Source: Polytrichum commune (lineage: Eukaryota > Streptophyta > Polytrichopsida > Polytrichales > Polytrichaceae). From it: DNA of 64,000 nt. The notes below the pieces were generated by a model that made no database searches, had not been told where the DNA came from, and saw only the letters and a list, made by a program, of their open reading frames with translations. The DNA is taken from NCBI GenBank assembly GCA_950295325.1, contig OX485809.1, forward strand, positions 8,432,001 to 8,496,000. Direction: 5' to 3'. The translations under genes were made by a program, and so were the position numbers. Shown piece after piece: positions 46,801 through 58,498 of the stretch; within the stretch, counting starts at the first letter, position 1; each line of letters starts with the position of its first letter.

Positions 46801-47762
46801 GAAAGTGGATAATAGTCGAGGGACTCAGTAGCCCTAGGGGCATGTTGTGACCTTGAAGTCTTAAACCTCTCTTTGGTGGAAAAGGCTGAGACCCTCCCAC
46901 TTCACTTTACACTAGAGCTTGAGGGCCTAAAGGACCAAGGGGGTTTGAATGGATGAAAAACCTACATGACATGCAATAGAGAGTGTTTCATTGTCTATGG
47001 GATATTGTGCTAAGCCTGCCTCAAAGAGGTGGGTCTAGCACAAAACCAGGAGACCATGACACTTCAAATTCTGACAACCCTTGGTGCAAACCTTGGTTTA
47101 TTACATCTTCTTGTGTAGAAGGGCCCACATGAGTGTACAGTAATGAAATAATCTTTGGTTGAGAGCCTAATTGCGTATGTCTTTATACCACTCTTGAAGG
47201 CCTGTGACCACACAAGATTCGATTTGAATTTTTCATTTGGATGATTTTCAGGACCCTCACAATTTCATGGTGATGGTCAAGGCAAGAGGGTAAAGTGGCC
47301 CTAAGATAACTGCTCATGGCAGAAATTGATGATGAAAAGTGATAAGGAGGCAAAGCCTTAAGGAATGGGTCAATAGTTATGTATAATTGGCAGTACCTGA
47401 GTGCAGTTCACATTTGGAAGTTTATCAAGTCCAAAGACGCCTTCACATCCTGGCTTTCGTTTCCTTGGGAGGTGCTCTCAGACTCTTAAGGTGGCAAACC
47501 TGAGAAACATGTCCAGCCACTGCACCCTAGTAACTTTTTGAGCTCTATTATAAATGAGTTTGAAATGGTGCAAAGTGCCATTGAAACTACATTTACAGCA
47601 CATCTTCATAATGTTTAAAGTTTCCAGTAAGTGTTACATAGATGGAACTAACATGAAAGGTGGGCTTCTGTAAAACAGTTGAAAGTGAAGGTGAAGGAGA
47701 ATTGGCGAGAAAATGAGGAATTGCTTGACAATTACGGCTACAGTGGCAAGATTCGGCTGTGA
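40900..47762 (+). CDS. ERA: Plastid-targeted Era GTPase
   Basis: Nine exons (40900-41332, 42586-42731, 43532-43672, 44670-44783, 45263-45388, 45722-45820, 46005-46106, 46390-46470, 47679-47762), all with GT-AG borders and joining in frame, give 441 residues. Era binds the 3' end of small-subunit rRNA and acts in 30S assembly. The first 110 residues are Ala/Ser/Arg rich and lack acidic residues early on, like a plastid transit peptide. GTPase motifs: GKPNVGKST (151-159, G1), KPQTTRHR (G2), DTPG (198-201, G3), NKKD (263-266, G4), SAK (293-295, G5). A C-terminal KH domain contains GILIGKEGQALK (GxxG at 386-389). Length fits plant Era-like proteins. The introns hold several MITEs. The start is the first ATG after a GAA-rich leader. 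Confidence 0.93.
41450..42150. mobile_element. Foldback-like inverted dimer in Era intron 1
   Basis: The two halves are inverted copies over most of about 700 bp. The left half has cttaattggagaccaatatt, tgagtggtgtatgg, gacaccattctaggtgtaat and aatgacaatctgcgtgattc. The right half carries the reverse complements (ttgcacctaaaatggtgtc, catctaccactcaaatgtag, attgccatttcaagtt). The arms belong to the same family as the elements at 48.66, 51.55 and 55.19 kb. The transcript would be able to form a long hairpin. Confidence 0.75.
42872..43437. mobile_element. Possible degenerate inverted-repeat element in Era intron 2
   Basis: The left end tggtgttgggaatgggtat and the reverse-complemented right end ccagtgttgtgtgggtat are similar, and the interior is full of short gataccca/tgggtat words in both orientations. 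No target duplication could be defined. Confidence 0.4.
44970..45200. repeat. Poly(G) tract and dispersed-repeat fragment in Era intron 4
   Basis: G-runs interrupted by one AA (about 44971-44994) are followed by a fragment (about 45015-45140, with aataagatactcatatgagctcc) that matches the interior of the repeats at 48.66 and 55.19 kb. Confidence 0.65.
46837..47301. mobile_element. Divergent PIF/Harbinger-type MITE in Era intron 8
   Basis: It shares blocks with the MITEs at 54.5 and 62.8 kb: tggtggaaaaggctgagacc, aggagaccatgacacttc, ctcacaatttcatgg and the right end gtaaagtggccc followed by TAA (47302-47304). The left end (ggggcatgttgtgacc) is more worn. It is the oldest of the three copies. 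Confidence 0.7.
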
Positions 47763-48043
47763 GTACACTCAAAAGAGTTTCTTGGCTGAAGAAATTTTGT
47801 AAATTTACAGTAGATGTATTAGCATTTTAAAGGTGGCACAAAGATATTCTTTCCTTTCCATTGTATTCAGTTTTTTTTTGCAATCATAGGCTTTGTACGA
47901 TTTTCAACTTGGTGTGTGTGTTGTCCCTGAAGATTTGTTTGCAACTTGCCTGGCAGTAATCTTCTCACTTTGCCTATTTTATTATCTTTAGTCCATCAAG
48001 AGGAGTGATAGCTGTCTGTTTTATACTTAAAATTCTCTATGAT

Positions 48044-48049
48044 AATAAA
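48044..48049 (+). terminator. Poly(A) signal of Era
   Basis: AATAAA lies 282 bp after the Era stop and is followed by a T-rich stretch. It is the first canonical signal after the gene. Confidence 0.5.
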
Positions 48050-48658
48050 ATGAAATTGGCAGCTTCTTCTCTTTCTTTTTAAATTTTTTTTAGTAAAATT
48101 ACTAGTTTGAAAATTTCCCAACTATGAGACAAGGTGTAGTTGGGAGTTGTTGCAATGGGTGTAGTATACCTCCTTTGGTTCTATTTTGTTTCTAGTTCCT
48201 ATCTGGCTTTGGGAGAGAACTCTGAGGCCAAAGCTTGGGATAGGATTTGTAGGAGGCCATTACTCGTGGACAAACTTTCCATGTTTCTCTTCATTTCACG
48301 GATTGTACCAACAGGGGGAACGATAATTGAGGTCAAATCCACTCTGCAACTACAAATATACCTTGTATGTGAAAGCAAAAAATTGTAGTTGGTAGTCAAA
48401 AGGGAGCCCAAATTAAAATCACAAATACTTGAAACAGTTGTGTATTTCCCTTTCAAGCTTAGCTGAACAACTCTGTTCTACTTTCTTGATGGAACTTAAC
48501 CTTTGAGATGAATTGGGTGTAATCCAAGGACTTTGGCAAATGCATTGAGTTAAAACATGTCATGCTATGTAAAGTAACAACAAAGTCTCTCTTAGTTGGG
48601 GATTTAGTGTGTTCCTAAGCATGTTCTTGAATGCTTTCTCAGTAAGGTGGTTTTTATA

Positions 48659-49035
48659 TCTATCCGAGGTAGATGTGCCCAATTTGATTACTTTTCTTAA
48701 TTGGACACCTATATTTGAGCGGTGTGTGGTTAGGTCTGGCTCCAAAAATGGCTACTGGTTAATAGAGATTGGACCACATGCTCAAAATATGATAACCATT
48801 CTAGGTTCAATAGTCAACATAATTGGGGGGACTTGTATAACCTTTTCATGAGCATGAAAATCTTCACTTGGATATTGAATAAGATATTCATATGAGCTCC
48901 ATAAGCTGTAAGGTGAAGTTGCTATGGCCTCAATTTGGATTTAGCTAACCATCTCTTAGTCCGTAATTGCTTTTTTCATATCCTAGTAGAAATGGGCTAG
49001 TTGGAAAAAGTTACCCTTCAAGACGCATCTACCAT
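48659..49035 (+). mobile_element. Dispersed inverted-repeat element (copy 1 of a local family)
   Basis: About 375 bp starting tatccgaggtagatgtgccc and ending ttcaagacgcatctacc. The termini are imperfect inverted repeats (ggtagatg ... ttactttt-tc-a-t-g-ccca). Interior words ggagcggtgtgtggtt-like, acatgctcaaaatatgataa, gatattcatatgagctcc and gaaatgggctagttggaa recur in the copies at 51.55 and 55.19 kb and in two Era introns. There is no coding capacity. The flanks do not give a clear target duplication. Confidence 0.7.
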
Positions 49036-51540
49036 ATCTAGATATTCCAAATTGGTGGCAATTTGAATCACCATGGCCTCCACTTACATCCAAACCTCAT
49101 CTGTCTTCCACAATTACATAGAGATCCCTTTGCTACTAATGACATAGTTAGATCGCTACTAATGAAATTTTAAGGGTATAAGGGTTCAACAATTCATTAG
49201 TAGCGAATCTAACACTTCCTCCTCTGATGAACCAACACGAGAACACGATGTGAAGGTGGTGGATGTTCTCATAATCTCTGTGTGCTTATTAAGTAAGATT
49301 TTAGGGTGTTGGTTTTAGTATTCTCTACCTTATTGGTTCAGATTAGATCACTTTTCCTACATACTATAAGGTGAATAGTTAATGAACCATCTATAATACA
49401 AAAGGAGGTCTTAACAACATGGTTTTGATTTTAAAATCAACACAATCATATCATCATGGTCCAAAATAAAGCAAAATTGTGTTGTTTTGGTACCTGGTTG
49501 TGTTGCATGGAAGTGTGTTATTTGGACCTATAACCGATCATTGTTAGTCCAAGAGCAAAAGGGTCATCAAGACTTCTTCAAAATGATTCATCCATGGATG
49601 CACAATATCATCCATAAAGCTTAGATTATGTCCTTGAGCTCATGATCGTATGACCGATAACCAACTCGAGTAGGTCTTTGAAACTTGTGGCTTGTCATCC
49701 ACTCTCCTCTTATTGGTTACCTAGTCCATATGTTTCTACTAATGTAGGTAGTTGCTAATATATTTGCAACATTAAACTAGGATTTTGAAGGAATGCCAAT
49801 TTGTCTCAATGTCTTAGCGGAACCCAATAGAACATATTATCACGGGAACTCGAAGGCCATAAGGTGCTTCTTATCACATGTTTTTGTGCGTGTCAAAACT
49901 AGAATAGGGCCTCTTAGTCACTTAATGACCTAATGTATGCCAAGGGAAGGCATTCATGAACTTGGCTTTGCCTACACTTCATCCTCGTCATTAGTAGAGC
50001 CCAAGTTGTTCAATCTACACCAAATATTTAGATAAGCATCATGGATACCCATAATTAGTATAAGGAGAGTGGACTCACATTTGCATCAGTACATTAAAAT
50101 ACTAACGATTCTTCTTCTTTTTCTTTTCTCTTTGAGCACAAAGTGTCTTCAATACTAATTAATGGTTTTGATGTGTGTGTATAATTAGCATCCCAATTAG
50201 TGGATCCATAAAAATTGTTAATTACATGGCCGTTCAAAATGCACGGCCTTTCTTTAAGTAGGCTGGAAAGTACACTAATAACCCTATTAGTGTGGGTGGA
50301 ACATTAACTTGGAAATAATTAGTGTGGGTCACACTAAGTTTCTAGTCAAGGTGGAAATAATGTGTGTCCTAGACCCTAGCCTTTCAATCAACACATTCAA
50401 TAATAGTTATAGGATAGAAATAGCACAAAATAAAACACTCACCCACATTTGTTTTCCAGGAAAACAATCAATGTGGTCCACATTATTTCTCATTATAAAA
50501 GTGGGCTTCGAAGACCCACGGTATTAAGATTATTTAAAGTACTTTTATAAAACCTGAAGACATGTTATGTTGAATGACAAGTCAAGACACCACACCTAGC
50601 TCAATTTAAAATTACAACCGCCATGTTTCCAACATTCATGGTTTTTTTAAGGTCACCATATTGGTAACCTTGGAATATTGTGTCATAATTGATAGTGTAA
50701 CTATATATCTCGACAAGAAGTACATTGTGTTTCTTCCAAATCCATTGTTGCAAATGTTAATATGTTAACATTGCATTGATCCCCATGGTGGTGTGATTCA
50801 TGGTAGGTCACACCAACAAATTGTTGTGTATCATATCATTAAACCAAAAGACAATTTAAGTTGCAACTGTAATTCACGGTGTTGGGCAGCTTTTCACGTT
50901 ACCACAACCGGTTGAAGCTAGGGTTTAGGGTTGCCAATTGCCTTGTAGATATTCTCATGAACGCCTGACCAAAGTTTCCAAAGAGAGATATTTTATAACA
51001 TAATCAATGAAAGATGAGCAATTATGAATGAAACTGGTAGGACAAGTACGGGTTTTTTGCACACTATAGTTCAGACACTCTTGTTAAGTGTTGGAGTTTA
51101 AAAACAACATTACATATGCAATTCTTTGTAACCTTGATTTTGAGCATTTTTATTGAGCAACCAACATCCACATAAACCTTAAAGATTAAACAAGATTGAC
51201 ATATGACATAAAAAACTATGTGGTTATCTTGGGGGACATGCCAAAAAATTACTTATTATACTATAAAAAGAAAATGGTTTAAAGTTGCTTCTGTTTCAAC
51301 AATTTAAGGGCGATTGGTACCTCTTGGAGACTCATAAAACATCGTAGAGGGCTCCCTATTCCAACACAAAATTTATTTTTGCCCCTCAAAATGTGCCATG
51401 TGTCATGCGCACATTTGCCGTGATCCACTTGTATCCCATATGGAAACTACAATGCCTTTAAGAATAAGTTAGTATGCCTTTAAGTCACACCTCCCATGGT
51501 ATGGCTTAGTAACACTTTATGTGAGTGATTGTTGGCATAT
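49036..51540. other. AT-rich intergenic region
   Basis: No gene was recognised. 50290-50520 contains weakly inverted words (aaataattagtgtggg and ccacattatttct) that may mark a worn MITE. Confidence 0.4.
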
Positions 51541-51549
51541 AATTCATCA

Positions 51550-51951
51550 CTCTCAATGGAAGCTCAAGGTAGACGCACCTAATCAATTACTTATCTTAAT
51601 CGGACAAATGGATTTGAGTGGTGTGTGGATAGGTGTGGCTCCAAGAACAAGCACCGTTAAAAAAAAAAAAAAAAGAAGAAAAAAAAGGTTTAAAAGAATT
51701 TGGACTACATGCTCAAAATATATTACCATTCTATGTTCAATAATCAACATATTTGGAGGGACGTATATGATCATTGAAAGAGCACAAAAATCGTCACTTT
51801 GATAATGAATTAGATATTCGCACGAGATCCATGAATTACAAGGGAAGTGGCTACAACATTTGATTTGGATTCGCTAGCCATTCTGGTATTAAGTAATCAC
51901 TTGTCGCATGTCATAGGAGAAGTGGGCTAGTCGGAAGAAGTAACCATTTAA
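51550..51951 (+). mobile_element. Dispersed inverted-repeat element (copy 2), cut by a MITE
   Basis: It matches the 48.66-kb copy from aaggtagacgcacctaatca through acatgctcaaaatatatta and gatattcgcacgagatcc to gtgggctagtcggaagaagt, and then breaks exactly at the TAA that begins the next element. An A-rich tract has expanded inside at 51658-51688. Confidence 0.7.
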
Positions 51952-52355
51952 GGGTGAGTTTCCATGTAGGCTTCTCACCCACCAAATTCTAGAAAATAAT
52001 GGGTCGGAGGTGTTCGCATGTACTTAAGCACAAAGCCACCATCCAACCACATAATTTTGGCGGTCCATTAGAATATGGTGGACACGGACCACTAGACTTC
52101 CATGCGCCCACTAAAGAATCATCAACCTACAAGTGTTGGTCACCGTAGGTTTTGACCACAACTAGTTTCTAGAAGCAGGCAAAGGTTTAAACCTAGAAGA
52201 GGAGGTGAGTATATGGGCCCAGACTTGAAAAGATGGGCAGTAGCTAGTTGGCACATATGAACCTTGTCCCACCATATTCCCTCTACATTTTGAGCGGGCT
52301 TGTCCTTCTTCACACTAGAATTCGGTGAGCAAGCGACCTACATGGAAACCCGCCC
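51952..52355. mobile_element. PIF/Harbinger-type MITE, 404 bp, nested in the copy above
   Basis: The left end GGGTGAGTTTCCATGTAGGC and the reverse-complemented right end GGGCGGGTTTCCATGTAGGT are inverted repeats with TAA on both sides (51949-51951 and 52356-52358). It is a family distinct from those at 36.5 and 54.5 kb. The sequence after the right TAA is weakly similar to the missing end of the host repeat. Confidence 0.85.
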
Positions 52356-52453
52356 TAAATCCCATATATTTTAGACCCTTTCACTAAGGTACAATGAAAT
52401 TACAAAAGCACGTGCCACCCACCGTGGCGATCGGAAACCGTAAAGCTAGGCAA

Positions 52454-52470
52454 GGGGGGGGGGGGGGGGG
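52454..52470. repeat. G17 homopolymer
   Basis: Seventeen consecutive G. Confidence 0.95.
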
Positions 52471-53085
52471 CACATTCAAATGAGTGCACCGGCACTACAA
52501 ATGAAAAAACAAAAATGACTCGTACCCAAGATTTTGTGTCCGACTTTGCCGCCGATTAACATTGCCTCTTTTTGTCGAGCCTCGAGAAAGAAAGCCTTTT
52601 CCCCTTTGCGGATGTGGTGGGCAAAAGGTTGGCCAAAATGTGAGCATGTCCCCTCGTGTGGTCCAAACAATGCGAGGGTTCGCGGCTCGACTCCAAAACA
52701 TTGTGAATCGGGAATCACATCTTGTCTCCCGGGGTTGGGAGATGGATGTGTGTCTAGACCGGAGGTGAAGAAGGTACTTGTCCCTCAAATATCTAATCCG
52801 GGTGACATGGGAGTAGCACTTTTCCCCTCATCAACTTTCTAGCCTCTTCGGTAGTGGACACAATGCAACACAACACAACAAAACAAAACACAACACAACA
52901 CGGTCTCAACGATGCCGCCCCTCCTTGGTGACAAAGAGATATTCTTTCCCCTTCCCTAAACCATCTCAAGTCTCAACATGCTCACTCCGATGATCGAGTC
53001 CGCAATGATTAGGATTAGCCTTAAGATATTCACCACACCAACCCCTCCGTCACCAAGTTGCTAGGTCAATTCGATATGCTTGCTT
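52471..53085. other. Short GC-richer segment with overlapping open frames, unidentified
   Basis: 52495-52842 is less AT-rich than its surroundings and open in several frames on both strands, so openness has little meaning. No motif was recognised. 52862-52900 is an (ACAAC)n-like low-complexity stretch. Confidence 0.3.
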
Positions 53086-53114
53086 AGATAGATAGATAGT
53101 TAGATAGATAGATG
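53086..53114. repeat. (GATA)n microsatellite
   Basis: Seven GATA/GTTA units. Confidence 0.9.
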
Positions 53115-54534
53115 GTAGGCACTCATGATGTTTTGGAAGCGCTTTTGATTCTCCCTACTTGCTTTGTAGGTTCTTCTTGGTGGCCGCGCGTTGTTTTAGA
53201 ATGGTGAGAGTTGTAGACGTTTGTTCTTTTTCCTCGTCCGTTCTTAGTTTTTTTTTTAAAGTTACTATAGTGTTTCTTATCGACACATACATGATATTAC
53301 TCTTATGAGATACTCAAAATGGGTGAGCCCATTTGCCAAGTTATTCAAGGGCAAACCGATCTGCACTCATGTCACATGAAATGTTGACGTTCATTTTCTT
53401 TTATGTTTCTATTGTTACATGTACATGGCACGTCTCGGCCGGCCTCTCACCCCCGTTCCCCTTCTAAAAGGAGTTGCATGGTGAGAGGTTTGTCAAACGT
53501 TCAATGGTTTTCACGCCGAGCGTTCACGGTGATGATCACTGACATGCTTGGCATGTGTAAGCTTACACTTGGGACTTGATGTTGGTGGACATCATGGATA
53601 CTAACGACATAGTTCAATTAAATGTTAAATCACATACATGTTGCAGTAAGACTGGGATTAGCTAAGTGCTGCCCGTTTAGTGTCATGAAATGAACAATTC
53701 TCATGATGCAAAATGTTCAGTTTGTGAAAGAGGCCCTAAACAAGAAGGCCAAATTTCCCTACCGCTAAATAATGCTATGTAAGTGTGTAAGTTAAGTTTG
53801 TTAGTTCTCGAAGCATGCATATATATAGAGCATGAATGGGTCCCAGTCAAACATGTCCTCATCCCACCCACATCTACTTTCAATCCACATGGGGTAACTA
53901 AATGCAAGTTGTCCCAGAATTGAAGTGATGAGGATTCGTGCTAAATAATTGCAGTGGACATTAATAGGACATGTAGAATTATTACAGGAGGAAAATCGTG
54001 AAACTTACTACGTGGACTGTTTAAACTTAGCTCTCAATAAATTAAGCAAATCCCATACCCGGTTTAGCACAGCGAAATGGGGTTTGTATTCAGTTGACCC
54101 AGTGGACTCCCCTCGATCAATGTGAATATATCCATGAATTTTGGGGGCAGTGTGTATTTTGGACAAGTTTTATTATATTTGACATGCAATGTTGACGTTG
54201 CACAAAACAGTAACAATGCATGTCAATTGACACACCCAATATAAAAGATGAGATGTAGTGTGACTTGTGAAGAAAAAAACCATACAACACGTTAATTGAC
54301 ACGTTAGAAATTGAGATGACGACATGTACTACTACGCATGCGACATTGAGGTGACATTTTAGAAAAACAAAAATGTAGATGTAAATTGACATTCATTTTA
54401 TGTTTTTGAAAACGTCACGTGACACTTTTGGATTTGAAGTTGAATGTGAAATGAAATTTGTCACACATACTCACTGTTGCTTGAGGGGTGGAGGTTGAAG
54501 GTCCTCCACCTCCACCGGTGTAGCTACAGTTGAA
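53115..54534. other. Intergenic sequence
   Basis: No gene, RNA or clear transposon terminus was found. Confidence 0.45.
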
Positions 54535-55017
54535 GGGCCGCTTCACATGCAAGCCAAGAGCCGTGACCATGAAATTGTGAGAGGCCAAAAGAGAGTGTCC
54601 AAAGGCCGTCCCAACACACCTCCAAAATCATGTAGTGTGGTCACGGATCCTCAAGTACCCTGTGAAGTCATATGTGACCAAGCTCTCAACTAAATGCTAT
54701 TTCAATGAATTTCTATTCATGGGGGGTCCTCACACATGATAAAATAGAATAAACCAACGGTTGTGAGCATTCGGAGTGTCATGGTCTCCCGGTTTTGTGT
54801 TAGAAAATAGTCCAAGTGACCATGAAACTTGATTCGTTCGATGCCATGTAGGAATCCATGTAGACTTTACATCCATCTTGCATTCACATACTCCATTGGT
54901 CCCTCAAGCATAGCGTGAAGCGAACTTGGACCGGCTCCGCCTTTTCCACCAATGAGAGTGCTTGAAGTGTAATGGTCACGGGTTCACGGGCTCTCAGTCT
55001 CATGTGTGAAGTGGCCC
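54535..55017 (-). mobile_element. PIF/Harbinger-type MITE, 483 bp, inverted relative to the 62.8-kb copy
   Basis: The ends are GGGCCGCTTCACATGCAAGC and, reverse-complemented, GGGCCACTTCACACATGAGA. TAA follows the right end (55018-55020), while the left side reads GAA, probably a mutated duplication. The reverse complement is alignable along its whole length with 62796-63297, with few indels. Confidence 0.85.
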
Positions 55018-55189
55018 TAAGGTGACTCCTACCAGCCATTCCAATTGAAAGTTTTTTCGGAATAATGAACCCTAATTTATGCATAGAATATTCTCCTTTC
55101 GAACTAATATTAAGCTGCCCATCATTGGGGCTAGGAAAATTTCCAAATCTTAGGAGTGAGGGAACTTTGCCCCGTGGGCTAGATTGTAT

Positions 55190-55540
55190 TGTATCTAAGG
55201 TAGATGGGCCATCATAAACGGTTACTTTTTCCGACTAGCCCATTCCCTAGTACGAGATGGTTAGCAAATCCAAATCCAAATCGGTGCCATAGCCACTTTT
55301 CTCATAATCTATGGAGCTCATGTGAATATCTTATCTAATATTGTATCAAAGTGAAGGTTTTTGTGCTCATTGAATGGTCATATAGAGTTCCTCCAAATTA
55401 TATTGACTATTGATCTTAAAATGGTTATCATATTTTGAGCATGCTATCAATCTCTTTCAAAGACATGTCTTTTTGGGATCTGTTTCCGGAGCCACACAAA
55501 CCACATACTACTCAGATGCCCAAGAGCATCCACTTATGAG
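55190..55540 (-). mobile_element. Dispersed inverted-repeat element (copy 3)
   Basis: This is an inverted copy of the 48.66-kb element, from ctaaggtagatgggccatca and ttccgactagcccatt to ggagccacacaaaccacata and cagatgccc. It lies only about 170 bp from the PIF-type MITE. Confidence 0.7.
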
Positions 55541-55740
55541 CATTCGGTTGAACCGGTGAACCATTTAGACGTTTAGGGTTTCAAATGGGGCATGCTATTT
55601 AGTCCTCCTAGGCCGAGGTTTGAGGTAGCGAGTTTTATGACGGAAAACTATCACGTATGGTTATGAGGGATTACATGTATCCTAACAAGAAAAGTAACCA
55701 AATAAGGGCTCTCTACCTTAGTTGTACATACAACTCAACA

Positions 55741-55915
55741 ATTGAGGAATTTTACTATATATATATACTAGATTGAAATCTTCCCGAATGTTTGTTATCC
55801 AAGGGGGTGCACCTTTCAAAACATGTATGAGTATACGCGAGTGCACAAAAGGGGTATTTGAACTTTTGTGTACTATGTACACATACACTACACAAATTAT
55901 AACCCGTGGTTATGT
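55741..55915. other. AT-rich spacer
   Basis: A short (TA)n tract at about 55756-55770 and nothing else recognised. Confidence 0.4.
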
Positions 55916-56200
55916 CACGGGGAGGTCACTCCCTCTTTAATTAATGCATACACATGCGCTCCGGACCTATTTATCGGGGGCTATTTACCTTGCAGAAATA
56001 ATTATAAGGTATGGTATTTTTCAAAATAAAGGTAAATGCTTGTATTTTAATACACCCTATCAATCATTGTTTTGGGGGGGGGATCATTTTAAAATACCCT
56101 AATTTATTAATACTACATTTATTTTTCTTATACCCCAAGTAACCAATTTTCTTGACTTTACCCCCCACCCCATTTTTTTTTCTCATATTCCAAACGTTGT
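55916..56200. mobile_element. Left part of a hAT-type element related to 38850-39742
   Basis: CACGGGGAGGTCACTCCCTC and about 270 bp beyond it (ttaattaatgcata, ctatttaccttgcag, taaatgcttgtattttaat, ccccaag-aaccaatttt) match 38850-39130. Similarity stops near 56200, and no right inverted repeat was found, so this is truncated or belongs to a longer member that may include the coding-like segment that follows. Confidence 0.7.
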
Positions 56201-56459
56201 CTTTTGAGTTTGATGGGTAGGATGGATTCTTGGATGAGTTGTTTGGTTTGTAGTTTGACCTCCAGATTAAATCTATGTACGTGGAGCAAGAGGTATTTGG
56301 TGAAGATGGACATGTTACCTAAATAATTTTGATGCAAATTAACAAAATTGGCAATGGGGCAATATGGATTTTGGGGCCATGGTCATTTTAGATTCCCATA
56401 TGCAAGCATCTACAATTATATTAAAAAATAATTAAGGCACGTCCATTGTCCAATTACGT

Positions 56460-57450
56460 AGTGTGGCTATGGTCAAGATAAAACCAAATGACAATAATAT
56501 TATTGTTATGTCGGATTCGGATGATGATGTTTGTCATGTTATTGATCTTTCAAATACATCATATTTTCCTTATAGAACTAGGATTCCCACTCCAATCTTG
56601 ATTTTTGTGGATATTGATAAAGCTCTTTACAATGTATTGTAAATAAAATTGGCTCACCAAGGATCTATATCTCAATGTCCACCTCTTCACCTTTCTTCAT
56701 CCTTTCCAAGCTTGAGTATTGTTGGTGTATTGAAACTACTAAAGTCTAGGAGAAGGTCCAATCCAATCTTACCACAATTGATTTTGATAGTATAGATCTG
56801 CGAGATGTCAAACATTTGCCACTTTCTTTTGAAGGTCTTGTTTTGTTTGAGTTGTCCCTAGTGTCTATTGGTGTTCCTAGTGCATATGGCCATTTCATGG
56901 ATGGCATGGATAAGATGTGTGATGGGCACCCTTGGTGTACAATATATATATACATCCCTTGAAATGTCGAGGGTTTGTATACATCTTGGTGTTCACGAAC
57001 ATGACTTACCAATGTATTGCCAATGAGGTCATAAAAACACCCATTGCAAATAATTTCTCCTATAGTGTTGGTAGTGAGCAAACAATCCCTATCAGACTAT
57101 CTCTTAAAATCTTCATCAAACGGCTAAGAACATCACCTGGTATGTTTGTCCCTAGAGATCATTATGAATAATTTTCCCATTTTTATCCCTCCAAATTACT
57201 ATAACTTCATCTCAGTTTCAAAGGCGTTTTGTGTCATAGTGGAATGCGTACATTGGGTAGTATCATGACACTTCAAGACCATTCGGGCTTCAAGTACATC
57301 TATGGCATCAAATTCTTGGGAAATTCCAAAGAGAAAGTATTTGTTTTCAAAATGTTAGTAGATCTTGCAGGGAGTGGTGTGGATCTTGTTAAATGTATGT
57401 AGGCAGAGGAGACATGGAAAATTCATGGATAATGTTCGATTATATCAAAT
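56460..57450 (+). pseudogene. Degenerate coding-like segment, unidentified
   Basis: Short plausible stretches occur in changing frames: MVKIKPNDNNIIVMSDSDDD (from about 56470), SIDLRDVKHLPLSFEGLVLF, SIGVPSAYGHFMDGMDKMC (to about 56925), and SIMTLQDHSGFKYIYGIKF followed by GNSKEKVFVFKMLVDLAGSG (about 57258-57390). The protein-like composition against an AT-rich background suggests a decayed gene, probably transposon-borne. No family was recognised. Confidence 0.3.
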
Positions 57451-57839
57451 GGTTGAAGGACTAGACCACCTTGGCATGCTATGTGTATAATGGCAAGTAT
57501 TATAAGGTGTTGTGACATGTAATCTAAAGATGGTACAACTTAGACTCTTTTATGAGAAAAGTTGAATCCAATCATGGCAAATAATGGAGTGTCAAATATG
57601 AACTTTATGAGCCCAAATTATGTGCTCATATGTGTTGTTATGCTTAGGGAATGTTAGAATTAGGATTTGATGTTCTCAACACTATATCAAAATATAAAAA
57701 GAGTGCAATTGTTAAAGTTGGATTGGATTCAAGTTAAAAGATAGTGTTCTAGTTTAGTGGAATTAGTTGGGATTATGGCAGATAATTATCAAAGTAGGGG
57801 GATTGGACTTAGGTAGAGTTGGGTTTTATTAACCATGAA

Positions 57840-58440
57840 CGGTTAAGGGATGTTCGTTTAAGGCTCGATGGGGGTTAGGAAAGGGCTAAGGGCATGGCTG
57901 AATTAGGAGGAGGACCATTATCTTTGCTCAAAATCCGGATCCAGGGAATGTGAGTGGGCGGCGGCCGAGTTGTCTCCTCTCTTCGGTTGGTAGAGCTTCG
58001 AAGGTGTGGGCGGAGGCGGAGCCCTGCCCAAGTGGTGAGTTTACTTGCTGGTTGATGTAAATGGAATCTGGGTAGAAGGGAGGGGGATTGTGAGCACCCT
58101 CGGAATCCCGAAAACCCACTGGGCGGAGCAGGGCTCAAGAAGGTAGTTAGCTGGGAGGCGAATGGGTGAAGTAGAAGTGCTGAAATTCGGAATTACATCA
58201 GATTACAACCGCCGCAAGGATTGAAACCAGCGAGGAAGGTGAGGGCAACATTCATCCGTATTTTTGAGGCGAGATCAGTGAACATTAAGGAGTGGCTGAA
58301 ATTCTACTGTGGCAAAAGAGAGGTGGTTGAAGGGGACTCTGCCCACATCAAGTGTGAGCTGCAGAAATCAGAAGCGTGGAAGGTGAAAGGAATGGATTTA
58401 GAGATGCCGAGATTAAGCCCACGGATTCATTAGGGCAACC
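57840..58440 (+). other. GC-richer segment with a 70-codon frame, unidentified
   Basis: This block stands out from the AT-rich flanks. A frame at 58221-58433 encodes KVRATFIRIFEARSVNIKEW and VVEGDSAHIKCELQKSEAW, with good composition but no family I can name. It may be the upstream part of the relic that follows. Confidence 0.25.
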
Positions 58441-58498
58441 ACACCTGTATGTGGGAAGAATGCTTTTGACAACAGGGGAACAACTCACTTCGAGCTGC

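Noticed and set aside
52476-52842. Frames of 68-102 codons on both strands
   Set aside because: Openness in several frames at once and no recognisable motif make a gene unlikely.
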